Source: Ecytonucleospora hepatopenaei (taxonomy: Eukaryota; Microsporidia; Enterocytozoonidae). Taken from it: a stretch of DNA of 64,000 bases. Of the stretch, positions 27,198 to 36,048 are shown piece by piece (position 1 is the first letter of the stretch; each line of letters begins with the position of its first letter). The notes below the pieces were generated by a model that searched no databases, was not told the DNA's origin, and saw only the letters and a program-made list of their open reading frames with translations. A program made the translations under genes and the position numbers. The stretch covers positions 186,001-250,000 of the forward strand of contig JAPMUG010000003.1 in the NCBI GenBank assembly GCA_026692725.1, in the 5' to 3' direction.

Positions 27198-28349
27198 ATG
27201 TTAAATACAACTAATAAATGTAATAATACTAATAAATGTAATAATATCCTTATTGCATTTACTAATGATTTTACTAATGATGCTAAAATAATATATGATT
27301 ATATTTATGATAACATATTAAATAATGATATATTAAATAATGATATTGATGTATATATGTTATCAGTTGATTATATGATATGTCCTATTAAATTACCTAC
27401 TGATTATGATGTATACATTTTAATAGGTGATACATGTCCATTACATTCTATTGATAAATTAAACAATATATCAAATAGTAGTAATATAATAAATAATAAT
27501 AAATTAAACAATATATCAAATAGTACTGATATTAAAAAAGTTATTAAATATAAAACCATAGACATATATAAAGAGAATAAAATAATTAATTTAATGGAAA
27601 ATGATAATATCAATGATATTAGTGAATATACCATAGTAAGGAATAATAAGGATATAAAGGAAGTAATAGAAGAAATAAACACTATATTAAACAATACTGA
27701 TATATTAAATAATAATATATTAAACAATACTGATATATTAAATAATAATATATTAAATAATAGTAATTTATATAATACTGATATTAAATATATCAATTAC
27801 CTTAATAAAATCAAATCTAATGGTGATCCTTCTTTTTATATGAAACAAAATATATTAGGCAACCACTTCCATGATAACACTGTATTTGCTATCATATACA
27901 CCACCATGGCATATGCCAGTGATGCACACGAGGCATACACTTTGCTGAGGAAATACAAGCAGAATGTATTCAAGCTGTTTCTCAAGGAAGTCACTTACGA
28001 GAGACTCATTTCCATTGACAGTGTAGACTGCATCGTACTGGTGGACTGTCCTATGTTTGAGTGCAACATCAACCTGCACATCCCTGTCATCAGTGTGTTT
28101 AGCATGTGCAGGGGAATAGACAGGCAATGGGTGGGGGAGGGATGGAAGAGAAACAGGGTAGAACTGTTCATGAGTGAAAAGAGTTGCGGAGAGAAAGGGA
28201 GTGAGTTAGTGGTGAAGAACTGTGAGATAGCAAAGCTAATGGAGAGTAGAGAATATCAGGGAGTGGAATATAAGGGAGAAGAGGAAGATTATGAGATACA
28301 TGAGGGAAGGAAGGGAATAGCAGCAGATTATAAAGAAGAGGGAGAATAA
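27198..28349 (+). CDS. DPH2-like diphthamide biosynthesis protein with Asn-rich insert
   Basis: The protein has 383 residues. The N-terminal part (NILIAFTNDF, DYDVYILIGDTCPLHSID) and the C-terminal part (VFAIIYTTMAYASDAHEAY, DCIVLVDCPMFECNINLHIP) fit the DPH1/DPH2 fold, where the last block matches the family's (V/A)CPxxxxxD-F-PVxTPF region. Family members help build diphthamide on elongation factor 2. Residues about 95-200 are an Asn/Ile-rich insert with repeated LNNTDILNNNI, encoded by AT repeats. The conserved 3' half has much higher GC than the insert. Only two of the domains are easily seen, so DPH1 versus DPH2 is not certain. Confidence 0.6.
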   Translation: MLNTTNKCNNTNKCNNILIAFTNDFTNDAKIIYDYIYDNILNNDILNNDIDVYMLSVDYMICPIKLPTDYDVYILIGDTCPLHSIDKLNNISNSSNIINNNKLNNISNSTDIKKVIKYKTIDIYKENKIINLMENDNINDISEYTIVRNNKDIKEVIEEINTILNNTDILNNNILNNTDILNNNILNNSNLYNTDIKYINYLNKIKSNGDPSFYMKQNILGNHFHDNTVFAIIYTTMAYASDAHEAYTLLRKYKQNVFKLFLKEVTYERLISIDSVDCIVLVDCPMFECNINLHIPVISVFSMCRGIDRQWVGEGWKRNRVELFMSEKSCGEKGSELVVKNCEIAKLMESREYQGVEYKGEEEDYEIHEGRKGIAADYKEEGE

Positions 28350-28438
28350 TATAATATTATAAATATAGTATAATATTATAGTATAGTATAGTATATAATA
28401 TATAAATAAATTACATTATATATAAAGTATGTTATTAT

Positions 28439-28936
28439 TTAATTTCTTTTAAATATCTTTTCAAATATTCCATACAAATACATCTGTGGGGCTTTTCTTC
28501 TTTTTGTATTGGGCAGGGCTGAATATGCAAAATACCTTTTTATAAATATTGACATGTCCACCATTACCACCAGGAACACTGTGAACAACACCATTGCCAC
28601 CTTGCTGGTTCTGAAATTCTCTTTTTTGTTCAGAAACATCATTTTACCGTGCTTCAACACATAATCATAATCTTTTTTATTGTGCATTAGCACGCCATAT
28701 CCGACCATACATAGCTTTTTGTACTCCTCGGTTGATAGGCTTTTATGAGGATTTTTGCCTCTGGTTGCATTTCTGTATGCGTGTTTTATTTCCTGTTTGG
28801 ATGCATTTTCCTTTAGACCAAACAGTTCATAGTACGTTTTAAATTGTGTATTCTTATGCAGGTAATCAATTTTAACCAGAATATCGTGTGTTTGTGATAG
28901 AATCACAGCTAAAAAAGTAAAAAATATAGCAAACAT
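28439..28936 (-). CDS. ER membrane J-domain protein lacking the HPD motif
   Basis: The protein has 165 residues: a signal peptide or anchor (MFAIFFTFLAVILSQTHD), a J-domain at residues about 33-95 (YYELFGLKENASKQEIKHAY), and a membrane segment at residues about 112-135 (VAMVLFTVFLVVMVDMSIFI). In normal J-domains an HPD triad follows the second helix and triggers Hsp70 ATPase; here the loop reads RGKNPHK, so HPD is absent. The rest of the fold is well kept. It may be a J-like scaffold as in Pam16-type proteins, or an ERj-type protein that has lost Hsp70 stimulation. A CCC box is 39 nt upstream. Confidence 0.75.
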   Translation of the reverse strand: MFAIFFTFLAVILSQTHDILVKIDYLHKNTQFKTYYELFGLKENASKQEIKHAYRNATRGKNPHKSLSTEEYKKLCMVGYGVLMHNKKDYDYVLKHGKMMFLNKKENFRTSKVAMVLFTVFLVVMVDMSIFIKRYFAYSALPNTKRRKAPQMYLYGIFEKIFKRN

Positions 28937-28989
28937 TAGAAAATAAACTCAAACAATAAAATAAAATTAAAATAAGGGTAAGTAAAATA

Positions 28990-29165
28990 TATATTTATTT
29001 AATTATATTTAACATTTATTTAAATAATATTTTATATTTATTTAATTATATTTAACATTTATTTAAATAATATTTTATATTTATTTAATTATATTTAACA
29101 TTTATTTAAAATAAAAAAATATATTTATTTATTTATATTTAACATTTATTTAAATAATATTTTAT
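28990..29165. repeat. 43-bp tandem repeat, about four copies
   Basis: The unit contains TTTAACATTTATTTAAATAA. Copies start at 43-44 bp intervals (landmarks at 29011, 29054, 29097, 29141). It fills the gap between the J-domain gene's leader and the stop of the polyprenol reductase-like gene. Confidence 0.9.
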
Positions 29166-29177
29166 ATTAAATATATT

Positions 29178-29774
29178 TTATCTATTTCTTAACTCTACTC
29201 TCTGTTTCACTGAAATATACACAAACAATGTGGTATACACTAACATATTTAACATAAACCAACTTTTTATATAATATAAATATAACATATAAAATAGTAT
29301 TTCACATACATAATGTGTATAATTGTAATTTTCATCTTTTATTACGTATAGCTTGTAATGGAAATATCCCTGCAATATATTTAATAGCATAAAATAATAA
29401 TAAAAAGAATATGGTAAATTATGGGAATATTTTTTAAAGTACTTTCCTAGCACTGTGTAAAATATAGAGCCATGGAGTAGGTGCAACATGCTCATTTTTG
29501 ATTCTGTGTGTTTGGTGTAAAACCATGTTTCAAGTGTCCTTCTTAGGGTGTAAACCATAAAAAAGGTGTTAACACTGTAAAATACACCCAAAATATAAAA
29601 CACCAAGTAAAATCTCTTGCTAACTGACAGATATTTTACCCTTCCTCTGCCGTGGACCAAAAGGTCAGGCCAATTTAAATGGGCATACAGCACAAAAATA
29701 ACAAGAGAAGGTGCATAACAAAAATAAAATAGTTCGCTAAAATTTTCTAGAAATATTTTGAGAGAAAAAAACAT
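29178..29774 (-). CDS. Polyprenol reductase-like protein (SRD5A3/DFG10 family), short
   Basis: The protein has 198 residues and about six membrane segments. KRFYLVFYILGVFY followed by RRTLETWFYTKHTESKMSML and HLLHGSIFY is the SRD5A3/Dfg10 signature (RRLxExxFxxxxSxxxMxxxHY). A later YTHYVCEILFYM replaces the family's CPHYFxEI-Y. These enzymes reduce polyprenol to dolichol for glycosylation. The protein is about 100 residues shorter than yeast Dfg10, losing part of the loop between the two motifs. A GGG/CCC box lies about 155 nt upstream of the ATG, beyond an AT-only stretch. Confidence 0.7.
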   Translation of the reverse strand: MFFSLKIFLENFSELFYFCYAPSLVIFVLYAHLNWPDLLVHGRGRVKYLSVSKRFYLVFYILGVFYSVNTFFMVYTLRRTLETWFYTKHTESKMSMLHLLHGSIFYTVLGKYFKKYSHNLPYSFYYYFMLLNILQGYFHYKLYVIKDENYNYTHYVCEILFYMLYLYYIKSWFMLNMLVYTTLFVYISVKQRVELRNR

Positions 29775-30112
29775 TTCTTTTTTTATTACAAATTATAATA
29801 TATTTAACTAAAATATTACAATATATTTATAATATAATATTACAATATAATTATTACTTTTATTAAAATATTAAATATATTTACAATATAGCAAGAATAT
29901 AACTATAAAATTAGAATATATTTTGTTAGGGTTAAATAAATTTATATATATGATATACAATAATTATGTTTTTATTAGCAATATTTCAAAATATACTTTA
30001 TAACACTATTTTTAAATTATTTCAATATAAAAAGTTTAATATATCACGCATTAAGGTTAAATAATTTTTTATTTTTATAAATAGCCTATTATTTTATGTT
30101 TTACATTTATAA
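29775..30112. other. Divergent intergenic region with AT repeats
   Basis: Between divergent starts at 29774 and 30113. It holds repeated ATATTACAATATATTTA-like stretches near 29790-29890, the GGGTTAAATA box at 29929 (a CCC box for the minus-strand gene), and no open frame. Confidence 0.7.
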
Positions 30113-31072
30113 ATGCATATTGGCTATTATATGCACATGGAAAAGAATAAATTTAAGAGTGACTTGCTTAGGACCACTAAACTGCTAACATACATTTTAG
30201 TATATTATGCTTTATGTATTACTTTAAGCTTCATTACCAAATATTTTATAAGTGAACAGGGGTATAACTTTAGGTTTCCCATTTTTAAATCGGCAATTAC
30301 CAATATGTGCCACTTTTTAGGTGCTTTGGCCATTCTCATTTACAGGGGAGAAAACAGGAAATACGAACAGCCACAACAGACCTTGGCGTGTGCTGTAATT
30401 GGATCCGTTGACATTGGTATAGGCATACACATTTTGAGACAGGTTGACCTGGCATTTTACACCATCATAAAATCTGCTACCCCTGTTTTCATCCTTTTAA
30501 GTGGTTTTGTTTTGGGCACGGAAAAAGTTTCGTTTTTTACGCTGCTGAGCATTTTGCTCATAGCATTTGGTACTTATTTGGTTACTGTAAAGCCAATACC
30601 AACAAATAACATGGACATTTACCTTTTGGTGGGAAGTGCTATAGTTTCAGGGTTTAGGTGGTCTTTTATTCAGTTCATTCTCAGCAAAAAGAAAAGCAAT
30701 GTTTACATAGCTATTCGTGATTTGTGTCTTCCGACTTCCCTTCTTTTATTTGTTTATGCATTTAAGGTTTACGGCGTACGGGAGATTTTAGAAAGTTCAT
30801 TTTTTGACACTTACAGACATACGCTGGTAACCATGACAATTATATCCATACTAGGATTTGCATCTTTAGCAGTTCTTGTTTGTGAGCTGGTTATAGTAAA
30901 GAAAACTTCAGTTTTATTTTTGTCAATTTCTGCCGTAATAAAAGAGTTGATTATAGTGGGGGTGTCTATAACACGGGGAGATACTTGCATGACAAAATTA
31001 AATTATTTAGGAATAGTCATAAGTATATTAGGTATATTGTTATATAATGGTGTAAAATATAAAAAAATATAA
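30113..31072 (+). CDS. SLC35/TPT-family sugar-phosphate or nucleotide-sugar transporter
   Basis: The protein has 319 residues and about ten membrane segments. The family core is visible: DIGIGIHILRQVDLAFYTII followed by KSATPVFILLSGFVLG (the conserved KSxxP), and GFRWSFIQFIL in the second half, matching SLC35C2-like GxRWTxxQ. Such carriers exchange nucleotide sugars or triose phosphates across Golgi/ER membranes. Starts at 30113 or at the internal Met9 (MEKNKFKSD) are both plausible. The coding sequence is GC-richer than its flanks. Confidence 0.82.
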   Translation: MHIGYYMHMEKNKFKSDLLRTTKLLTYILVYYALCITLSFITKYFISEQGYNFRFPIFKSAITNMCHFLGALAILIYRGENRKYEQPQQTLACAVIGSVDIGIGIHILRQVDLAFYTIIKSATPVFILLSGFVLGTEKVSFFTLLSILLIAFGTYLVTVKPIPTNNMDIYLLVGSAIVSGFRWSFIQFILSKKKSNVYIAIRDLCLPTSLLLFVYAFKVYGVREILESSFFDTYRHTLVTMTIISILGFASLAVLVCELVIVKKTSVLFLSISAVIKELIIVGVSITRGDTCMTKLNYLGIVISILGILLYNGVKYKKI

Positions 31073-31218
31073 TCCATAAAACAGATATTTATGATTAAAT
31101 GCTTATAATTATAAAATAAAAATATCACTTTTATCAAATAATAAAATGTTCAAATTAAATACAGGTAATTTAAAAAATATTTTTAAATAATTTCAATTTT
31201 ACCCTAAAACACCTAACA

Positions 31219-32016
31219 ATGACAAAAAACAAAATAACTGAAGAAAAATTGAAAATTGCTGCAAAATTAAAAGAAAAACACGGTGGATTTTTTGGTATTG
31301 GTGCAAGTGCTGATTTTGTTGGCGCAGGTATAATTTATGAAGAATTAGCAGAAAATTCCACTGATAGTTCGGAAAAGGAAAAGTTTTTTACAATGGCGGC
31401 TGAAACATTTGAAATGGACAAATCCGAATATGCCCTTTGGAGATCTTCAGAGTGTTACCGCGAACTTTTTGAACTGAGCATTAAAGATGACAGGGAAAAA
31501 GCAACCGAATTTCAAGTCATGGGATGCGATAAGCTTAAAATTATAAAAAAGTGGAATATAGCTGGACAGCGGTATGTAACGCTGGGAGAGCTGTTTGAAA
31601 TAGACAGGCCAGAAAAAGCACTTGAATTTTATCAGGAAGCTGTTGAATGTTATTCCAAGGTTCCTTCCTATAAAGCCAATCTCAAAATTGTTAAGCTTAA
31701 AGTACTTTTATGCTTGATAATCCTAAAAAAATTGGACCAAATTATAAACATGATGGAAGAGGAGAATTTATTTGAAAAGCAGGAAATTTGCATGCAACTT
31801 TGTTTAATTTTGAAGGGAAGCTATAAGGAAATAGATGAAAGTGATTTAAAAAATAAGGAAGAAAAAGAACTTATTGACGCCATTTTAAATGGAGAAAAAG
31901 AAGAATACGAGGAAAAGATGAAAGAATATCAGGGTGACACCCATCTTAATGTGTATGCACAGTGTATATTTGACATGTTTTTAGAAAGTTATGCATTAGA
32001 GTCGGAGCTATGCTAA
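31219..32016 (+). CDS. SEC17: Alpha-SNAP (Sec17)
   Basis: The protein has 265 residues. It has TPR-like helical pairs throughout: GGFFGIGASADFVGAGIIYE at the N-terminus is the membrane-binding loop region, then AALWRSS-type repeats, AGQRYVTLGELFEIDRPEKA and FYQEAVECYSKV. Alpha-SNAP brings the NSF ATPase to SNARE complexes for disassembly after fusion. It is a little shorter than yeast Sec17 (292). ACCC is 15 nt before the ATG. The last residues (ALESELC) differ from the usual acidic, Leu-containing end. Confidence 0.85.
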   Translation: MTKNKITEEKLKIAAKLKEKHGGFFGIGASADFVGAGIIYEELAENSTDSSEKEKFFTMAAETFEMDKSEYALWRSSECYRELFELSIKDDREKATEFQVMGCDKLKIIKKWNIAGQRYVTLGELFEIDRPEKALEFYQEAVECYSKVPSYKANLKIVKLKVLLCLIILKKLDQIINMMEEENLFEKQEICMQLCLILKGSYKEIDESDLKNKEEKELIDAILNGEKEEYEEKMKEYQGDTHLNVYAQCIFDMFLESYALESELC

Positions 32017-32190
32017 TTCTTATTAAATATTTTTGTAATAAATTTTATGTCAACTTTTTTAAAAAATATTTACTGAGAATAAAAATGCAAGTTTATTTTG
32101 ACACTGTACAATTTGAAAATGAAAAAAATGTCAAAATGAAATTTGTTCCCTCCGCCTCTCTTATAAAAAATTTTCTTTTTACCCCATAGC

Positions 32191-32676
32191 ATGCCTAAGA
32201 ATACAAAAAAGAGAAAGGACCCAAATGCACCTAAACGACCACTCTCTTCATACATGATATATTCACAGGAAATAAGACAGACAGACGAAGAGATCAAGAA
32301 ACTGTCAATTACCGAGCAAACAAAGGCAATTAGCAGTCTCTGGAATGAGTTGTCGGAGGAAGAGAAGAAGCCTTATGTTGAAAAAGCAGCAAAAGCAAAA
32401 GAAGAGTACACAAAGAAGCTTGAAGAGTACAAGCAGTCAGACGAGTACAAAAAGTTTATGGAGGAGCAGGAAGAGCCAAAGAAAAGCAAAAAGAGTAAGG
32501 AGAAGATGACAGGAGAGAAGCTTTTTGTGCGTGAGCTCAAGGAAAATTTGACAGAAGAGGAGAAGAAGGAGATTGGAAATGCAGCAGCAGTAAGTCGCCA
32601 TGCAGCCAAAGAGTATTCAAAGCTAAGCAAGGAAAAGAAGGCAGAATATGACAATAAAGCTAAGGAGATGAATTAA
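32191..32676 (+). CDS. HMG-box chromatin protein
   Basis: The protein has 161 residues. Residues 8-78 are a classic HMG box (DPNAPKRPLSSYMIYSQEIR and SSLWNELSEEEKKPYVEKA). A second, weaker HMG-like helix bundle follows at residues about 105-160 (GEKLFVRELKENLTEEEKKE), ending KEMN. NHP6/HMGB proteins bend DNA and help nucleosome remodelling. The codons are GC-richer than the surroundings. ACCCC occurs 7 nt before the ATG. Confidence 0.9.
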   Translation: MPKNTKKRKDPNAPKRPLSSYMIYSQEIRQTDEEIKKLSITEQTKAISSLWNELSEEEKKPYVEKAAKAKEEYTKKLEEYKQSDEYKKFMEEQEEPKKSKKSKEKMTGEKLFVRELKENLTEEEKKEIGNAAAVSRHAAKEYSKLSKEKKAEYDNKAKEMN

Positions 32677-32755
32677 TTAGTAAAATAATATTATTAATAA
32701 AATATTTTTATTATAATTAAATTTAATTTATCAATAAAGTATTAATATAATTGAA

Positions 32756-34759
32756 TTATTGTTTGTTGTTCTTTAATTTATCTCTCTTCTTAAAATATAT
32801 CCTCTGTTTTGTCTTTCTCTCTGCTATATAATCATCCTTATTTATACCAAATGCAGAGGAATGGATTAAAGTATTGTGTTTATTGTATGGAATATAAAAT
32901 TTATCTTTAAATATATTGCTGGTATTTTTATTGTCTTTAAATATATTTTTATATTTATTTTTACTTATACCATTTTTATTGTTACCATTTCTTATCTTCT
33001 TTATTTGGTCAGCTAATGTTTCCTTCTGCCTGTATTTGCTGTGTATTCCTATTGAGTTTACTAATGATTTGTATTCAGAAGGAACACTGACTTTCCCTCT
33101 AAACTGCAAGCATTTTTGATACCCACGCATGGCTTTTTGTCTGGCATAAGTAAACTTTTTCAAATCAAATCTGTCAAGCATATTCTGTGGTAACATTCCT
33201 ATTTCACCATGTTTACTATAATTATTACCAATACTGTTATCATTATCATTTAAATTATTGTTATCATTTATTATGCTACTATATGCTGTTTTTGATGTTT
33301 CATATGGATTTATTTTAAAATGTGTTTCTCTTATGTTATAATACTGAAATATGTCTGAATAAGTTACCAATGATATGCTATCCCCTATTCCTCTTACCCT
33401 TCCTGCTCTGTGCACGTATGTTTTTTCATCGCACATGTCATAGGATATTGCAGTGGTAACACGGGGGATATCCAGCCCACGGGCAGCCACATCCGTAACC
33501 ACCAGGTATCTGATTTTACCCTTAACAAACGCATCCAAGGCAGACTGTCTTGCCTCATCATCCATTCCACTGTATATTCCCATTGTTTTAAATCCGTAAT
33601 GGTTTAAAATTTCACACAGCAAATCTACTGCATATTTGGTAGCAGTGAAAATTATGATATTATCATTATTATTATTTAATTTATCACTAAAATTATTATT
33701 ATTATTTAATTTATCACCTATATTATTATTATTTAATTTATCACTAAAATTATTGTTATTATTTAATTTATCACTAAAATTATTGTTATTATTTAATTTA
33801 TCACTAAAACTATTGTTATTATTTAATTTATCGCTAAAATTATTGTTATTATAAGTATTAATGCTATTTTTATTTATATCACTAATTATTGATAATAATG
33901 CTCCTTCTTTACTTTCTGTTGCCACATAATAAAAATAGTGTGATATGCTTTCTGGTATTTTACTCTCTATTTTTACTATGCTGCTTATTTCCTTTACTGG
34001 ATCAACTGGGAGAGTTGCTGAGAAATACGCACGCTGCTTGCTGTAATTTGCAGTGAGTTTGTCAAAATGATTTTTTAAGGAAGGTTCCTCCATGATTCGA
34101 TCAAATTCGTCAACCACTAAAAAATCTACAAATGTATTTATGTCTGATAAATTATATTTGCTGTTTAAATCATTAACTAACTGATTAAATGTATTTCTTT
34201 CATTATGAATAAAATTATCATTTTGTAAAATATCATTATTTGAATCATTTTGTGAAATACCATTATTTGAATCATTATGTGAAATACCATTATTTAAATT
34301 GTTTATAATGTTTATCATGTCGTTGTTTACTTTATTGCTGTTGCAATACACCTGTTTTAGGTCCAAATTGCTATTTAGTGTTGTTATCTTTATCCTTCCA
34401 TTTATTTTTATTTTTCCTTTTATTTCTTCCAGTACCTTTTGGATTTGTTTGGCCAATTCTTTTGTAGGGCATAAAATAAGCGTATTTTTATTGTTTAGTG
34501 CATGTTGTATGGCAGGTATGAGATAGCACAGGGTCTTGCCAGAACCAGTCCTGGCTATGGCCATGAGAGACCCGCCCAGCATCAGCTTAGGAATGGTCTT
34601 TCTCTGTATGGGTGTAGGTGTGTTATATTTAGCAGTGATAGCAGAGTATAGCAGTGGGTGTAAATTAAGCGTATTAAAGCTACCACCATGTAATTTATTT
34701 GAATTATTATTTAAATTATTTGAATTATTGTTATTTATATTAGATAATTCATTAATCAT
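32756..34759 (-). CDS. DBP10: DEAD-box RNA helicase, DBP10-like
   Basis: The protein has 667 residues. It starts with an Asn-rich leader, then GSFNTLNLHPLLYSAI and PTPIQRKTIPKLMLGG (Q motif), ARTGSGKT (motif I), VVDEFDRIME (motif II, with DEFD for DEAD), FSATLP (III), AARGLDIP (V) and HRAGRVRG (VI). The C-terminal FTYARQKAMRGYQKCLQFRG and a basic tail fit Dbp10, a nucleolar 60S biogenesis helicase. Between the two helicase lobes about 55 residues are a 27-bp minisatellite, and another Asn-rich loop sits at residues about 150-190. The CCC box is 114 nt from the ATG. Confidence 0.82.
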   Translation of the reverse strand: MINELSNINNNNSNNLNNNSNKLHGGSFNTLNLHPLLYSAITAKYNTPTPIQRKTIPKLMLGGSLMAIARTGSGKTLCYLIPAIQHALNNKNTLILCPTKELAKQIQKVLEEIKGKIKINGRIKITTLNSNLDLKQVYCNSNKVNNDMINIINNLNNGISHNDSNNGISQNDSNNDILQNDNFIHNERNTFNQLVNDLNSKYNLSDINTFVDFLVVDEFDRIMEEPSLKNHFDKLTANYSKQRAYFSATLPVDPVKEISSIVKIESKIPESISHYFYYVATESKEGALLSIISDINKNSINTYNNNNFSDKLNNNNSFSDKLNNNNNFSDKLNNNNNFSDKLNNNNIGDKLNNNNNFSDKLNNNNDNIIIFTATKYAVDLLCEILNHYGFKTMGIYSGMDDEARQSALDAFVKGKIRYLVVTDVAARGLDIPRVTTAISYDMCDEKTYVHRAGRVRGIGDSISLVTYSDIFQYYNIRETHFKINPYETSKTAYSSIINDNNNLNDNDNSIGNNYSKHGEIGMLPQNMLDRFDLKKFTYARQKAMRGYQKCLQFRGKVSVPSEYKSLVNSIGIHSKYRQKETLADQIKKIRNGNNKNGISKNKYKNIFKDNKNTSNIFKDKFYIPYNKHNTLIHSSAFGINKDDYIAERKTKQRIYFKKRDKLKNNKQ
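33650..33855. repeat. 27-bp minisatellite inside the DBP10 coding sequence
   Basis: About six in-frame units encode NNNNFSDKL-type nonapeptides, one variant reading NNNNIGDKL. They sit in the linker between the RecA-like lobes, where extra length can be tolerated. Confidence 0.92.
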
Positions 34760-34952
34760 TTTTATAAAAATAAAAAATACTATTATAAACTATAAAATAA
34801 AAATACAATAAATTATTATAAATATAATATTATAACTATAATATAATTATATAATAAAATTTTTAAATATATGGGTTAATAAATTTTTATATTTTTACTA
34901 AAATAATTTACTAATAATAGTTTACTAATAAAATAATTTACTATAAAATAAT

Positions 34953-35495
34953 TTAATCATCTTTTTCTATTTTTCTCTTTTTATTAGATTTATCATCATC
35001 TTCTTTATTATTTATTTCACCCAAATAACCACCTTTATAATTAATACCTGCATCACTAAATCGTAATGTATATAAAGATCGTCTTTTTCTTTTATTATCT
35101 TTTTTATTATCTTTACTGTTATTAGTATTAGTATTTTCTCTTTCCTTTTTACATTTATCACATATCCATTTACCATCATCTAATTTATGACCATCTGCAT
35201 TTGTTTTTTGTTGTTTTTCTTGATTTCGCTGTTTTTTATAATTTTCACTGGTCACCCATCTTTTTCTAATTGAACCATCTGCCTGTTTTTCTTTTATCAA
35301 TAAATAATCTTGTGTCACTACTGTTTGTTGTTTTACATGTTTATTTTGTATAGGTCCTTCTGTTGATGTAACATTAGGTGTTGATTGTATGATTGTGGAT
35401 GTGTTTTCACTGGTACTTGGATTATTTCCTGTATTTCTACTGTTATCATTGTTTCTTATATTAAATAAATTTGATAACAAATTAAAAGGCCACAT
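34953..35495 (-). CDS. MW-P/KDD family protein 1
   Basis: The protein has 180 residues and is of unknown function. It begins MWPFNLLSNLFNIRNN, then an Asn/Thr/Ser-rich part sharing NTGNNPSTS with the paralog at 36781-37791. A single CxxC pair (WICDKCKKERE) sits in the middle and the C-terminus is basic/acidic (NKKRKIEKDD) with an NLS-like KKRK. The CCC box is 168 nt upstream, separated by a 10-bp repeat expansion. It is likely a fast-evolving lineage-specific family, nuclear or secreted; which one is not decided by the sequence. Confidence 0.65.
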   Translation of the reverse strand: MWPFNLLSNLFNIRNNDNSRNTGNNPSTSENTSTIIQSTPNVTSTEGPIQNKHVKQQTVVTQDYLLIKEKQADGSIRKRWVTSENYKKQRNQEKQQKTNADGHKLDDGKWICDKCKKERENTNTNNSKDNKKDNKRKRRSLYTLRFSDAGINYKGGYLGEINNKEDDDKSNKKRKIEKDD

Positions 35496-35589
35496 ATTTG
35501 TTTAAATTATATGTTGTTATATTTAAATTAAATTATATGTTTTTATATTTAAATTAAATTATATATTGTATAGTTTATGTTGTTATATT

Positions 35590-35660
35590 AAAATTAAATT
35601 ATTATATTTATGTATATTTATGTATATTTATGTATATTTATGTATATTTATGTATATTTA
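35590..35660. repeat. 10-bp tandem repeat (TGTATATTTA)
   Basis: About six copies of TGTATATTTA between the CCC box at 35664 and the ATG at 35495 of the MW-P/KDD family gene on the minus strand. They account for part of the distance between box and start. Confidence 0.9.
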
Positions 35661-35882
35661 TATGGGTTATTAAATATTTTTAATATTTTTAACTATTACA
35701 CTAAAATTATCTAAACATATTAATAAATATTGATAACTAGTAGTAAGACTACTAACATATATTAATTATTTAATTTTATAAATTATTTATTTATATAATA
35801 TTATTTTTTATAATTATATTATTTTTTATAATTATATTTTTTATAATTATATTATTTATTTATATGTTAGGAGTCCGGATGG

Positions 35883-36035
35883 ATGGAGGAATACAATATC
35901 TATTACTATCATTTATTAAAGTCATCTCAAAAACTAGGGGTAAAATATATAAGGAAAGGATATGTAGGAGGAGTACTCCAACATTATATAATATTCTTCT
36001 TTTTTCTAATTATTTACATTGTTATTCTTTTTTAA
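35883..36035 (+). CDS. Possible 50-residue tail-anchored membrane protein
   Basis: A short frame starting MEEYNIYYYHLLKSSQKLGV, followed by a basic patch and a strongly hydrophobic C-terminus (IIFFFFLIIYIVILF). An overlapping frame (ATG at 35864 or 35879) reads less protein-like. The layout, a short amphipathic segment followed by a terminal membrane anchor, suits a small translocase or SNARE-like subunit. The DNA here is GC-richer than around it. No CCC box and no family; it could also be a gene remnant. Confidence 0.35.
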   Translation: MEEYNIYYYHLLKSSQKLGVKYIRKGYVGGVLQHYIIFFFFLIIYIVILF

Positions 36036-36048
36036 GCTTATTTATGAT

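Noticed and set aside
26623..27210. 195-residue minus-strand open frame of Leu/Tyr/Ile octapeptides
   Set aside because: It is a direct reading of the (AATAATAT)n microsatellite, which has no stop in this frame; nothing but the repeat is encoded.
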